A stretch of DNA of 64,000 nucleotides from positions 1-64,000 of the forward strand of contig JBGUPJ010000027.1 of assembly GCA_045130235.1 (NCBI GenBank). Direction: 5' to 3'. The notes under the pieces are model-generated. The model made no database searches and had not been told where the DNA came from. It was given only the letters and a program-made list of their open reading frames with translations. The stretch comes from UBA1756 sp045130235. GTDB taxonomy: Bacteria; Bacteroidota; Bacteroidia; Bacteroidales; WCHB1-69. This document shows, piece by piece, positions 55,896 through 64,000 of the stretch; the stretch's first letter is position 1, and every line of letters begins with the position of its first letter. Position numbers and translations under genes: made by a program.

Positions 55896-55933
55896 AAAAA
55901 AGAGGCTGGTTCAATCGAACCAGCCTCTTTTTT
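55896..55933. terminator. Bidirectional rho-independent terminator between secA and proS
   Basis: Perfect hairpin GAGGCTGGTTC / GAACCAGCCTC, loop AATC, flanked by six A on the left and six T on the right. It works for both the secA and the convergent proS transcript. Confidence 0.95.
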
Positions 55934-55950
55934 ATTCAGCAATACACTGA

Positions 55951-57426
55951 TTAATACGCTCTTGCAAAAACCACACGCTGTTTGGAAGGCTTGCCTGTAA
56001 GAATGCATTTACCCTCCTCCAACGGGTTGTTGAACGGAATACAACGGATGGTAGCTTTCGCCAGCTCCTTGATCTTCTCTTCCGTCTCGGTGGTACCATC
56101 CCAATGGGCATACACAAAACCAGACTTGTTGTCCAGAATATCCACAAATTCTTCCCAAGTGTCAGCCTTACGGATATTGCTGTCGCGGAACTCCAACGAA
56201 CGCTGGAAAAGATTGTGCTGGATGTCGTCCAACAATTTCTCGATGGTCTCATCCAAAGTATCCAATGCATAATTGGCCTTTTCGAGCGTGTCGCGGCGAG
56301 CCACTTCAGCTTGGTTGTTCTCCAAGTCGCGAGGGCCAATGGCCACACGTACCGGAACGCCCTTCACCTCATACTCATTGAACTTCCAGCCCGAACGCTG
56401 GGAATCGTCATCATCATATTTCACAGAAATTCCTTTAGCCTTCAGCTTGGACATCAAAGTCATCACCTTTTCGGTAATAGCAGCTTTCTGTTCATCACTT
56501 TTATAAATAGGAATGATAACCACCTGAATCGGAGCGAGCTTGGGCGGGAGCACCAGACCATTGTCATCCGAATGCGTCATGATCAAAGCGCCAATCAAGC
56601 GGGTAGAAACGCCCCACGAGGTAGCCCATACATATTCGAGATTATTGCTCTTGTTCAAGAACTGCACATCGAAAGCCTTGGCGAAATTCTGTCCGAGGAA
56701 ATGCGAAGTACCGGCTTGTAAAGCCTTACCATCCTGCATCATAGCCTCGATACAGTAGGTGTCAATAGCTCCTGCGAAACGCTCGTTAGGCGACTTCACA
56801 CCCTTCAGGACGGGCATCGCCATGTAATTCTCGGCGAAGTCGGCATACACCTCCAGCATTCGAGCGGTCTCCTCGCGAGCTTCCTGCTCGGTGGCATGGG
56901 CGGTATGGCCTTCCTGCCACAAGAACTCGGCCGTGCGGAGGAACAGACGGGTGCGCATCTCCCAGCGCACCACGTTGGCCCACTGGTTGCAAAGCAACGG
57001 CAGGTCGCGGTACGACTGAATCCAGTTTTTGTATGTGCTCCAGATGATGGTTTCGGAAGTGGGACGGACAATCAGTTCTTCCTCCAACTTGGCCTCAGGA
57101 TCCACCACTACGCCGGAGCCGTTAGGCGCATTTTTCAATCGATAATGGGTGATGACCGCACACTCTTTCGCAAAGCCCTCCACGTGGTCGGCCTCACGAC
57201 TGAGGAATGACTTGGGAATGAACAGCGGGAAATAAGCGTTCACATGTCCCGTCTCCTTGAACATCTTGTCCAAAGCATCGTGCATTTTCTCCCAGATTGC
57301 ATAGCCGTATGGCTTGATGACCATACATCCTCTAACCGCAGAATTCTCTGCCAAATCAGCCTTTTTGACAATGTCATTATACCATTGCGAATAGTTTTCT
57401 GCGCGCGTTGTGAAATTTTTTGCCAT
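55951..57426 (-). CDS. proS: Proline--tRNA ligase (eukaryote/archaea-like short type)
   Basis: The 491-residue class IIa synthetase has motif 2 near RWEMRTRLFLRTAEFLWQEGHTAH, motif 3 in ATSWGVSTRLIGALIMTHSDD, an anticodon-binding domain (about 300-390) and the C-terminal zinc-like domain found in the archaeal/eukaryotic type. It lacks the editing insertion of the bacterial type. This type 3 ProS is usual in Bacteroidota. The promoter is at 57483-57490, close to that of the divergent low-complexity lipoprotein gene. Confidence 0.96.
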   Translation of the reverse strand: MAKNFTTRAENYSQWYNDIVKKADLAENSAVRGCMVIKPYGYAIWEKMHDALDKMFKETGHVNAYFPLFIPKSFLSREADHVEGFAKECAVITHYRLKNAPNGSGVVVDPEAKLEEELIVRPTSETIIWSTYKNWIQSYRDLPLLCNQWANVVRWEMRTRLFLRTAEFLWQEGHTAHATEQEAREETARMLEVYADFAENYMAMPVLKGVKSPNERFAGAIDTYCIEAMMQDGKALQAGTSHFLGQNFAKAFDVQFLNKSNNLEYVWATSWGVSTRLIGALIMTHSDDNGLVLPPKLAPIQVVIIPIYKSDEQKAAITEKVMTLMSKLKAKGISVKYDDDDSQRSGWKFNEYEVKGVPVRVAIGPRDLENNQAEVARRDTLEKANYALDTLDETIEKLLDDIQHNLFQRSLEFRDSNIRKADTWEEFVDILDNKSGFVYAHWDGTTETEEKIKELAKATIRCIPFNNPLEEGKCILTGKPSKQRVVFARAY

Positions 57427-57454
57427 TTTCTCCCTTTCTTTTTGAACTTTTTAG

Positions 57455-57462
57455 TATTTTTG
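57455..57462 (+). promoter_or_regulatory. -7 promoter box TATTTTTG for the low-complexity lipoprotein
   Basis: TATTTTTGTGG gives a leader of about 65 nt. It sits upstream of the oppositely directed proS box, so the two 5' ends would overlap by a few bases. Confidence 0.4.
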
Positions 57463-57482
57463 TGGTCTTAAATTCAAGTTTG

Positions 57483-57490
57483 CAAAAATA
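57483..57490 (-). promoter_or_regulatory. -7 promoter box TATTTTTG for proS
   Basis: Reverse-strand TATTTTTGCAAAC; leader about 50 nt to the proS ATG. Confidence 0.55.
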
Positions 57491-57534
57491 CAAAAATTAT
57501 ATCACCCAGCCGCAAACAGAAAGGAGATAAAGTT

Positions 57535-59670
57535 ATGAAAAAGTTAGTGTTTTTATCCGTCTTTGCGTTAGCCATACTGGCAACTTCTTGTAAATTAGAG
57601 TCATTGACCTACTACGATGACATCTATAGTAGTTCGACCGATGCACAATATGTTCGTCCTAACCCGACTTCATCCAACTATTCGAACTCAAATGCCGCGC
57701 CCAACAATGCGAACAATTCCTACAATAATGCGGCGAACTCCAACAATTATAACAACAATTACAACAACAACAGTAACAATAACAATGTAACGTATTATTA
57801 CGATGAAGAGACTGGGTTGTATTACGATGCCAACAGCAACACGTATTACGACCCCAATACGGGCAATTACTATTCCGGAACCTCTTCCAACTCCAACTCG
57901 TACTCTGATGGCAACGGCAACACGTACATCACGAACAACTACTATTTCGATGACGACAGTTACTACGATTACTACTACACCTCACGTATCCGTCGTTTCC
58001 ACTCCTGCTGCGACTACGGCTGGAGCTACTACGATCCGTACTTCACCAACCACTATTGGTACAGCTATGATCCCTCTTGCTGGGGTGTGAGCATCTACCT
58101 CGGTTATAACTGGTGGTGGCCGACCTACTACTATCGTCCGTACTACTACGATTATGGCTACTACCACTATGGTTTCAACTATGGCTGGGGCTGGAGCTGC
58201 CATCACCCCTACCACCACCATCACCACTTCGGATGGTACAACGATCCCTACTACTATGGCTATCACTACGGACATTATGGCTATCACCATGGATACCACA
58301 ACGGCTATCATCACGGCTATCACAATGGATACCTCAACGGATACTATGATGGATATTACGCTGGAAGCCATGCAGGCTACTATCACAACAACTTCGACCA
58401 CAATGGTTCCTTCTACATTGGACATAGAGAAACAGCTTCCTCCACCAACTCAGGAAGCAATGGCAGAGGCAGACGTCCCAACGGTTACGGCAACAACGGC
58501 GGCGTAGCTGAATATAAGACCGAACCCAGCAGCGGAGGTGCCTCCTCCATCCGCACCGTAACGCCCACCAGCTTCAACGAACGCTACGATGCTCTTGCCT
58601 CAACTACCGGCAGCTCCAACAGAGAGAGCAACAATACTGGCAGAGTGAACAACAGCAACGACAAGGTGAACAACAATACGGCCAGAGAGAGCAACGTCAC
58701 ACCTGCGAACAACAACAATAATGATAGAGTGGCCAATCCCTCCAACAACAATGCCAGAGAGAACAACAGCACAGTTGCTCCAGACAACAACGCCAACCGT
58801 GTGGTCACCCCCAACAACAACGGCAATGCCAGAGAGAACAACAGTACGGTTACTCCGAACAACAACTACAACAACAACTCCAGTCGAGTGAACAACCCCA
58901 ATAACAACTACAATAATAATAATACCGTTACTCCCAACAACAATTATAATAACAATTCTGACAGAGTGACTACTCCCTCTAATAACAACTACTACAATAA
59001 TAACAACAACGATAGAGTGACCACTCCTTCTAACAACAACTATAATAACAACACGAGTCGTCCCAGTAGCGTAACGGCACCTGCTCCCAGCAACAACAAC
59101 CGCACTCCGCTGCCTTCAAATTACAACAATAACAATTCATCCAACAGATCTTCCAACACTTACAATAGCAGCAACTCCTACAACAATTCTTCCTCCAACA
59201 ATTCATCCAGCTACAGCAGACCGGCAAGCAGCTCCAACACTTACAACAGCAGCAACTCTTACAACAACAATTCTTCTTCCAGCAGCTCATCCAGCTACAG
59301 CAGACCGTCTAACAACAATTCATCAAGCAGCAGCTCATCCAGCTACAGCAGACCGTCTAACAACAGCTCTTCATCAAGCAGCTCCTCCAGCTATAGCAGA
59401 CCTTCCAGCTCATCTTCCAGTCACTCATCTTCCAGCAGTTCATCCAGCTACAGCAGACCTTCCAGTTCCTCTTCCAGCAGCACCCGCTCATCCTCATCCA
59501 GCAGCCGTCCGTCCAGCTCTTACAATAGTTCTTCCAGCCACAGCAGTCACTCCAGCTCTTCCAGCTCATCCTCCCGTTCAGGCGGCAGCTACAGCGGAGG
59601 CTCGCACTCATCAAGCAGCTCTCACTCCAGTGGTTCACATTCCAGCAGCTCTTCATCATCCAGAAGATAA
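57535..59670 (+). CDS. Low-complexity Tyr/Trp/His-, Asn- and Ser-rich lipoprotein
   Basis: The 711-residue protein has a lipoprotein signal ending ILATSC (Cys19). Four compositional blocks follow: Asn/Ser (about 35-85), Tyr/Asp (about 86-150), an aromatic and His block (about 150-300) with Tyr and Trp clusters and tandem GYxx tetrapeptides such as GYHHGYHNGYHHGYHNGYLN, then Asn-rich imperfect repeats with RVTTPSNNNY and ARENNSTV units (about 330-520). A Ser-rich C-terminus has SSYSRPS repeats (about 520-711). No known domain was recognised. Such composition is prion-like and could form sticky or fibrous surface material, an inference from composition. Divergent from proS. Confidence 0.85.
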   Translation: MKKLVFLSVFALAILATSCKLESLTYYDDIYSSSTDAQYVRPNPTSSNYSNSNAAPNNANNSYNNAANSNNYNNNYNNNSNNNNVTYYYDEETGLYYDANSNTYYDPNTGNYYSGTSSNSNSYSDGNGNTYITNNYYFDDDSYYDYYYTSRIRRFHSCCDYGWSYYDPYFTNHYWYSYDPSCWGVSIYLGYNWWWPTYYYRPYYYDYGYYHYGFNYGWGWSCHHPYHHHHHFGWYNDPYYYGYHYGHYGYHHGYHNGYHHGYHNGYLNGYYDGYYAGSHAGYYHNNFDHNGSFYIGHRETASSTNSGSNGRGRRPNGYGNNGGVAEYKTEPSSGGASSIRTVTPTSFNERYDALASTTGSSNRESNNTGRVNNSNDKVNNNTARESNVTPANNNNNDRVANPSNNNARENNSTVAPDNNANRVVTPNNNGNARENNSTVTPNNNYNNNSSRVNNPNNNYNNNNTVTPNNNYNNNSDRVTTPSNNNYYNNNNNDRVTTPSNNNYNNNTSRPSSVTAPAPSNNNRTPLPSNYNNNNSSNRSSNTYNSSNSYNNSSSNNSSSYSRPASSSNTYNSSNSYNNNSSSSSSSSYSRPSNNNSSSSSSSSYSRPSNNSSSSSSSSSYSRPSSSSSSHSSSSSSSSYSRPSSSSSSSTRSSSSSSRPSSSYNSSSSHSSHSSSSSSSSRSGGSYSGGSHSSSSSHSSGSHSSSSSSSRR

Positions 59671-59678
59671 GACAAGCG

Positions 59679-60095
59679 ATGGACCCACGGATCATAGGCA
59701 TCATCACACTAACTTCTATAACCTTAGCCTCCTGCAAAATATCGCAGGAGGCTTATTTGCGTCCAGACGACCCGTGGTCACAATATGAGAAGGCGATTGA
59801 CGCGTCGCAGAGTTGCGAGCAAATTCATTCCGCATACATCGCTTTTTGCAAGCGGATTGTAGCATTAGACGGACACATTTCCTCAAACGAATGGAAATCG
59901 CATGTGAAAACCACCACTTTTTTGGAACGAAAAATCAACAGGAAGTCACGCCGCTATTGCGGATGCCGTTACTTTGACCATTTATGGGATGACTCCCCGA
60001 TGGAAGAAGGTGAAGGAATACTTCCGCAGGACGACTTCGACTACGAGCAGTGGGAGGATAATTTTGACTATGACGAATTTGATGCGACACGATAA
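59679..60095 (+). CDS. Small lipoprotein-like protein
   Basis: The 138-residue protein starts 8 bp after the low-complexity lipoprotein stop. A hydrophobic N-terminus (IIGIITLTSITLASC) ends in a lipobox at Cys19, though the extreme N-terminus (MDPR) is weakly basic. The rest is polar with a Cys pair (YCGCRYFDHLW) and an acidic tail. A perfect 10-bp hairpin at 59726-59753 covers the lipobox codons. Function unknown; the close spacing suggests it works with the preceding lipoprotein. Confidence 0.65.
   Translation: MDPRIIGIITLTSITLASCKISQEAYLRPDDPWSQYEKAIDASQSCEQIHSAYIAFCKRIVALDGHISSNEWKSHVKTTTFLERKINRKSRRYCGCRYFDHLWDDSPMEEGEGILPQDDFDYEQWEDNFDYDEFDATR
59726..59757 (+). terminator. Possible intragenic terminator hairpin
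   Basis: Perfect 10-bp stem AGCCTCCTGC / GCAGGAGGCT, loop AAAATATC, followed by TATTTG. It lies inside the first codons of the small lipoprotein ORF, 56 nt after the stop of the long lipoprotein. The T tract is weak, so it may attenuate rather than terminate. Confidence 0.4.
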
Positions 60096-60119
60096 AAAGA
60101 TAATAACAAAACAGACAAT

Positions 60120-60413
60120 ATGAAAGCAGTATTCATCTCATTTTACAAGGCATTCTACACTGAAATGATAGAAGCATTGGACAGATTAGACATTCGTGGA
60201 TTCACCTTCTGGGAAGAGGTTCAGGGGCGTGGCAGTGAGACGGGCGAACCGCACTATGGCACGCACGCTTGGCCAACTCTCAACTCTGCCATACTCACCT
60301 TTATTCCCGAAGAGAAAGTGGCTCCGCTCATGGACGAAATCCATCGTTTGGATGCCAGCGCACCGCAGCAGGGCATCCGCGCCTTTGTGATGCCTGTGGA
60401 GCAAATGTCGTAA
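60120..60413 (+). CDS. PG0541-family small protein
   Basis: The 97-residue protein resembles the PG0541 'transporter-associated' family: MKAVFISFYKAFYTEMIEAL, then GFTFWEEVQGRGSETGEPHYGTHAWP and IRAFVMPVEQ. It has the fold and length of PII-like signalling proteins. Family members often sit beside efflux pump genes. Here it is followed by a SerA-like dehydrogenase and an ABC exporter, with spacers of 3 bp and a 4-bp overlap, so one operon is likely. Confidence 0.8.
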   Translation: MKAVFISFYKAFYTEMIEALDRLDIRGFTFWEEVQGRGSETGEPHYGTHAWPTLNSAILTFIPEEKVAPLMDEIHRLDASAPQQGIRAFVMPVEQMS

Positions 60414-60416
60414 CCG

Positions 60417-61373
60417 ATGTCCGAATCCGTGAAACGAAAAGTCATCATTGTGGATCGTACCGCACCCTCGTTACAGGAGGGACTGCGTGCGCATGGATAC
60501 GACTGCGAGACGCGCACCGACCTGACCTACGACGACTTTTGCAGGATGGACGATGACCTGTACGGTCTGGTCATCCGCAGTCGTTTTCGGGTGGATGCGC
60601 CATTGCTCGACACCAAACGGCACCTCCGCTTCATTGTGCGGCTCGGTTCCGGTGTGGAGAACATCGACACCGGCTATGCCACCCGCTGCGGTATTGTCTG
60701 CATGAGCACACCGGAAGGCAACGCACAGTCGGTGGCGGAACATGCACTCGGTTTACTGATGGCGGCTCTGCGTCACATCGCCCGCGCCGACCATGAGGTG
60801 CGCGACGGAGCCTGGCGGCGGGAAGCCAACAAAGGACGCGAACTGGCCTCCCAGAAAATCGGCATCATAGGCTATGGTCATACCGGACCGACCTTCGCCC
60901 GCATTCTGAAGAACTTCGGCTGCGAAATTTTCGTTTACGACAAGTTTCGTACCGACATCACAGATAATTTCGTTCATGTAACCACATTGGAGGAAATTCA
61001 GCAAAAATGCAATGTCATCTCACTACACATCAATTATTTGCCTGAAAATCATCATCTAGTAAATGAAACTTTTCTCGCAAAAGTTCAAGAAGGTGTCATT
61101 CTTCTCAATACCTGTCGGGGCAGTGTGGTGGACACGGCTGCGTTGGTACAAGCAGCAAAGAGCGGACAGGTGAGTTGCGCGGCATTGGATGTGCTGGAGT
61201 ACGAGTCGGTACGGCTACAAATCCCGCCTAAAGAGAAGTGGGACGAAGCGCTGACCGCCCTTTCCCATCTCGACAATGTGATTCTCACGCCTCATATTGC
61301 CGGACAGACCTTCGAGGCCGAGCAACGGCATGCCGACATCGCCTTACAGAAAATTCTAAACCTGAAGGCATGA
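60417..61373 (+). CDS. D-isomer 2-hydroxyacid dehydrogenase (phosphoglycerate dehydrogenase-like)
   Basis: The 318-residue protein has the two-domain D-2-hydroxyacid dehydrogenase fold. Landmarks are IVRLGSGVENIDTGYATRCGI in the substrate domain, a Rossmann motif GIIGYGHTGPTFARIL, the catalytic Arg in NTCRGSVVDTAAL, the Glu region at LDVLEYE, and the catalytic His in LTPHIAGQT. The length matches the short SerA form without an ACT domain. Substrate is probably 3-phosphoglycerate or a related hydroxy acid but is not proven. It overlaps the ABC exporter start by 4 bp. Confidence 0.88.
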   Translation: MSESVKRKVIIVDRTAPSLQEGLRAHGYDCETRTDLTYDDFCRMDDDLYGLVIRSRFRVDAPLLDTKRHLRFIVRLGSGVENIDTGYATRCGIVCMSTPEGNAQSVAEHALGLLMAALRHIARADHEVRDGAWRREANKGRELASQKIGIIGYGHTGPTFARILKNFGCEIFVYDKFRTDITDNFVHVTTLEEIQQKCNVISLHINYLPENHHLVNETFLAKVQEGVILLNTCRGSVVDTAALVQAAKSGQVSCAALDVLEYESVRLQIPPKEKWDEALTALSHLDNVILTPHIAGQTFEAEQRHADIALQKILNLKA

Positions 61374-63193
61374 AGCAGTTTCGGCGAGTTCTTACTTATC
61401 TCCGTGATTTCAAGATAAATATCGTATTGATATTCTTCTTTAACCTTTGCTATGCCATCTTCTCCGTTTTCTCTCTTTCGATGGTGGCGCCGTTTCTTTC
61501 AGTACTTTTCGGCAATGGCGCTACGATAACCGAACGCCCGGATTTCTCGTTGAATGCCAATGACATCCTGAACACCTTCTACTATTACATGGGGATCATC
61601 ATCCATGATTACGGACAGTTTTATGCGCTGGTATTCATTGCCATCACAATGATTATCAGCACATTATTTTCAAACCTATTCCGCTATCTTGCTCTCTATG
61701 TTAATGCGCCCATACGCGCTGGTATCTCAAAAGCTTTGCAACAAGATGTCTATCACCGGTTGCTTATCCTTCCGCTTTCGTTCTACAATCGGCAGAAAAA
61801 AGGCGATATACTCAACCGTATCGGTTCCGACGTTCAGGAGGTGGAATGGTCGGTGGTTTGCAGTTTACAGATGTTTTTCAGGGATCCCATCCTTGTGGTT
61901 GTCTTTCTCATCACCCTGTTCTCCATCAGCTATAAGCTCACCCTCATCTCACTTATCATTCTTCCCCCAGCTGGGATATTGATTGCGAAGATAGGAAAGA
62001 GCATCAAGAAAAATTCAACTGAAGCTCAACAGATTTTAGGAAGAATGTCATCTGCATTTGATGAGGCCATCAGCGGATTACGCATTATACAGGGGCATAC
62101 AGCAGCCCATTATGCCGACAAGAGATTCGGCAAGATGAACGACCGCTTTTTTGTGCTGAATCGGCGCATCTTCCGGAAAACGGAAATCGGCGCGCCATTA
62201 GTAGAGTTTCTGTGTATATTTGCGTTAGTCATCGTTCTGCTTTTGGGTGGCCGTTTTGTTATTTCCGACACGATGATGACGGGAGAGAAACTCATCATGT
62301 TTATTGTGATTTTCGCGCGCATCATCCCGCCAGCACAAACCATTGTGTCAGCGTACTATACCATCCAGAAGGGCATGGCCTCCGCAGAGCGTATCTTCCA
62401 GGTGATCGATGCCGACGAAGTGATTGAGGAGGACAAAGAACCTATTGCCAAAAAGACTTTTGAGGACAAAATTGAGTACCAACATGTGCATTTTTCTTAT
62501 CGCGATGATGGAAGCGAAGAGGTACTCAACGACATCAGTTTTACCTTAGAGAAGGGCAAAACCGTGGCATTAGTAGGGGCTTCTGGGAGCGGAAAATCAA
62601 CCATTGTTGATTTGTTGCCGAGATTTTATGATGTAAAAGAAGGCCAAATTCTTATTGATGGAATTGATATAAGAAAATTGATAATCAGTGATTTGCGAGG
62701 AATCTTCGGCATTGTCAACCAAGACATCACTTTGTTTAACGACACGGTGTACCACAACATTGCCTTCGGCAAAGAGGGTGTGACACGCGAGATGGTGGAG
62801 GAGGCGGCGAAGACTGCGTTGGCGCACGACTTCATCATGGAGATGGCCGATGGTTACGACACGGTGATTGGCGACCGCGGCATGATGCTGTCGGGCGGTC
62901 AGCGGCAGCGGTTGAGTATTGCACGGGCCGTGCTGCAGAACCCTCAGGTGCTGATCTTGGACGAGGCCACCTCAGCGCTCGACACCGAATCGGAATATAC
63001 GGTACAGCAGTCGCTGCAACGCTTGATGGAGGGGAGAACCACGATAGTGGTGGCGCACCGTTTGTCCACCATCCGGCGAGCCGATGAAATCCTCTTTGTG
63101 CAGGGCGGCCGCATCATTGAACGAGGCACCCATGACGAGCTGATAGCCCTCGGCGGTGAATATGCCAAATTCTGCGCATTGCAGGAAGGATAG
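61370..63193 (+). CDS. ABC exporter, MsbA-like half transporter
   Basis: From ATG 61370 (overlapping the previous stop as ATGA) the protein has 607 residues. Six transmembrane helices lie at about 15-330. The ATPase domain has Walker A GASGSGKST, signature LSGGQRQRLSIARA, Walker B VLILDEATSALD and the switch His in VAHRLST. This layout is typical of lipid A/lipid exporters and multidrug exporters that act as homodimers. The frame is open further upstream inside the dehydrogenase gene, but that extension is arginine-rich and not family-like. Substrate unknown. Confidence 0.92.
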   Translation: MKQFRRVLTYLRDFKINIVLIFFFNLCYAIFSVFSLSMVAPFLSVLFGNGATITERPDFSLNANDILNTFYYYMGIIIHDYGQFYALVFIAITMIISTLFSNLFRYLALYVNAPIRAGISKALQQDVYHRLLILPLSFYNRQKKGDILNRIGSDVQEVEWSVVCSLQMFFRDPILVVVFLITLFSISYKLTLISLIILPPAGILIAKIGKSIKKNSTEAQQILGRMSSAFDEAISGLRIIQGHTAAHYADKRFGKMNDRFFVLNRRIFRKTEIGAPLVEFLCIFALVIVLLLGGRFVISDTMMTGEKLIMFIVIFARIIPPAQTIVSAYYTIQKGMASAERIFQVIDADEVIEEDKEPIAKKTFEDKIEYQHVHFSYRDDGSEEVLNDISFTLEKGKTVALVGASGSGKSTIVDLLPRFYDVKEGQILIDGIDIRKLIISDLRGIFGIVNQDITLFNDTVYHNIAFGKEGVTREMVEEAAKTALAHDFIMEMADGYDTVIGDRGMMLSGGQRQRLSIARAVLQNPQVLILDEATSALDTESEYTVQQSLQRLMEGRTTIVVAHRLSTIRRADEILFVQGGRIIERGTHDELIALGGEYAKFCALQEG

Positions 63194-63202
63194 AGGGCAA
63201 CG

Positions 63203-64000
63203 TTAATCCATATAAAAGTTGGCGTCACCGTAGCTCAAAAATCTATAGTCATGGTCTATAGCATGAGCATAAATATCGCGCCAAGCATCACCCAAATAAG
63301 CGGAAATGAGCAACAACAGGGTGCTTTTCGGCTGATGGAAATTGGTGATAATGGCTCGCATCATTTTGAACTGATACGAAGGAACAATCATCAGACAAGT
63401 GGAAGCAGTGACGTAATCCAGTCCCTGTTCATCCAAATAGTGGAGAATAGCCTGTAAGGCATCTGCCACACTGACCTTTATGATGTCTGGATTTTCATAC
63501 ACCTCCCACTGCTCCACATGTAGTGGGTTGTACAAACCGAGTTTAAATTTGGCACCAATGATGAAAAGTGACTCCAAACTGCGAGTAACCGTGGTGCCGA
63601 CAGCCACAATTCTCTTGTCAGCAGCGCGGAGGAGATGTTCCACCAACTCACGCCGTATGACGATTTGTTCATCGTGCATAAAATGCTCCCCAATCGTATC
63701 GGAGGTAACAGGTTTAAAGGTGCCGGCACCGACGTGGAGCGTCACATATTCTGTTTCAATTCCCTTATTTTCAATTTCTTTCACCAATTCCTTACTGAAA
63801 TGCAGCCCGGCGGTAGGGGCAGCCACTGAACCGTCGTAATGGGCATACACGGTCTGATAGCGTGTATCGTCCGCCGTTTCAGCCACCCGTTTGATATAAG
63901 GGGGAAGCGGAGTCTTACCATACGCCTCCACCCATTCGGCGAAAGTCACTCCTCCATCCTCCCAACTGAAGTACACCTCAAAGGCGTTTTCTATCTGCTG
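63203..64000 (-). CDS. queA: S-adenosylmethionine:tRNA ribosyltransferase-isomerase, 5' part off the window
   Basis: The reverse frame is open to the window edge, so only the C-terminal 265 residues are seen. They contain LPPYIKR, YQTVYAHYDGSVAAPTAGLHF, VTLHVGAGTFKPV and the C-terminal TNFHQPKSTLLLLISAYLG. QueA makes epoxyqueuosine at the wobble position of GUN tRNAs from preQ1-tRNA and SAM. It converges on the ABC exporter gene with a 9-bp spacer. Confidence 0.95.
   Translation of the reverse strand, partial: QQIENAFEVYFSWEDGGVTFAEWVEAYGKTPLPPYIKRVAETADDTRYQTVYAHYDGSVAAPTAGLHFSKELVKEIENKGIETEYVTLHVGAGTFKPVTSDTIGEHFMHDEQIVIRRELVEHLLRAADKRIVAVGTTVTRSLESLFIIGAKFKLGLYNPLHVEQWEVYENPDIIKVSVADALQAILHYLDEQGLDYVTASTCLMIVPSYQFKMMRAIITNFHQPKSTLLLLISAYLGDAWRDIYAHAIDHDYRFLSYGDANFYMD

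Overview
The window reads as a chromosome segment of an anaerobic member of the Bacteroidota, most likely an uncultured Bacteroidales from a gut or rumen-like setting. The evidence is: about twenty promoters with the phylum's -7 box TAnnTTTG; many SPII lipoproteins and beta-barrel proteins; two proteins with a type IX secretion C-terminal domain; a UpxY-type antiterminator; the phylum's oversized SecA; and DUF3078, DUF4476, PG0541 and TonB/CarboxypepD-reg families. HydF, pyruvate phosphate dikinase, ATP-type PEP carboxykinase and phosphate butyryltransferase point to fermentation with a hydrogenase. No species can be named from the sequence alone.

Layout. 1-2784 (minus): UpxY-like antiterminator, polysaccharide flippase and a truncated FG-GAP surface protein. 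2905-4676 (minus): MltF-like lytic transglycosylase and a lipoprotein. 4849-9448 (plus): pth, two outer-membrane barrels and an O-antigen ligase, meeting an ECF sigma factor and a lipoprotein (9381-10477, minus). 10667-16912 (plus): atpD-atpC, pcm, a DUF4476 protein, riboflavin synthase and a short UvrA paralogue. 16909-24917 (minus): TonB receptor, LEA-like lipoprotein, DUF3078 protein, an arginase-fold protein and ppdK. 25065-34257 (plus, except the serpin-like lipoprotein): M64 peptidase, CYTH protein, DUF3307 protein, ptb, a lipoprotein, aspS, glycogen debranching enzyme, then ribD. 35248-38013 (minus): barrel lipoprotein, T9SS cargo and a PDZ aspartyl protease. 38169-43735 is the most accessory-looking part: an endolysin-like CHAP protein, rluE, a second T9SS cargo, a four-helix-bundle gene broken by an amber codon, a tiny hydrophobic ORF with its own promoter and terminator, and a transglutaminase-like protein. 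43827-44090: a nested multi-hairpin DNA element abutting tRNA-Ser(UGA). 44239-55882 (plus): pckA, a YD-repeat protein, a membrane protein, an LTA-synthase-like enzyme, hydF, nadK, a flavin reductase and secA. 55951-57426 (minus): proS. 57535-63193 (plus): a very unusual low-complexity lipoprotein, a small lipoprotein, PG0541, a SerA-like dehydrogenase and an ABC exporter. The window ends in a partial queA (minus).

Most genes are housekeeping or envelope functions. Less ordinary signals lie between genes. Nine degenerate tandem arrays share a 7-bp period, and three of them supply the stop codon of the preceding gene. A roughly 140-bp element folds as an outer stem around three hairpins. Leader and promoter modules are duplicated around the CYTH, DUF3307 and ptb genes, and a short putative transcript lies at 41383-41548. 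Among proteins, the most unusual are a lipoprotein with a serpin-like C-terminal half facing an M64 peptidase, a Tyr/Trp/His-, Asn- and Ser-rich 711-residue lipoprotein, and an arginase-fold protein that has lost half of its metal ligands. No CRISPR array, rRNA operon, insertion sequence or prophage block was seen.
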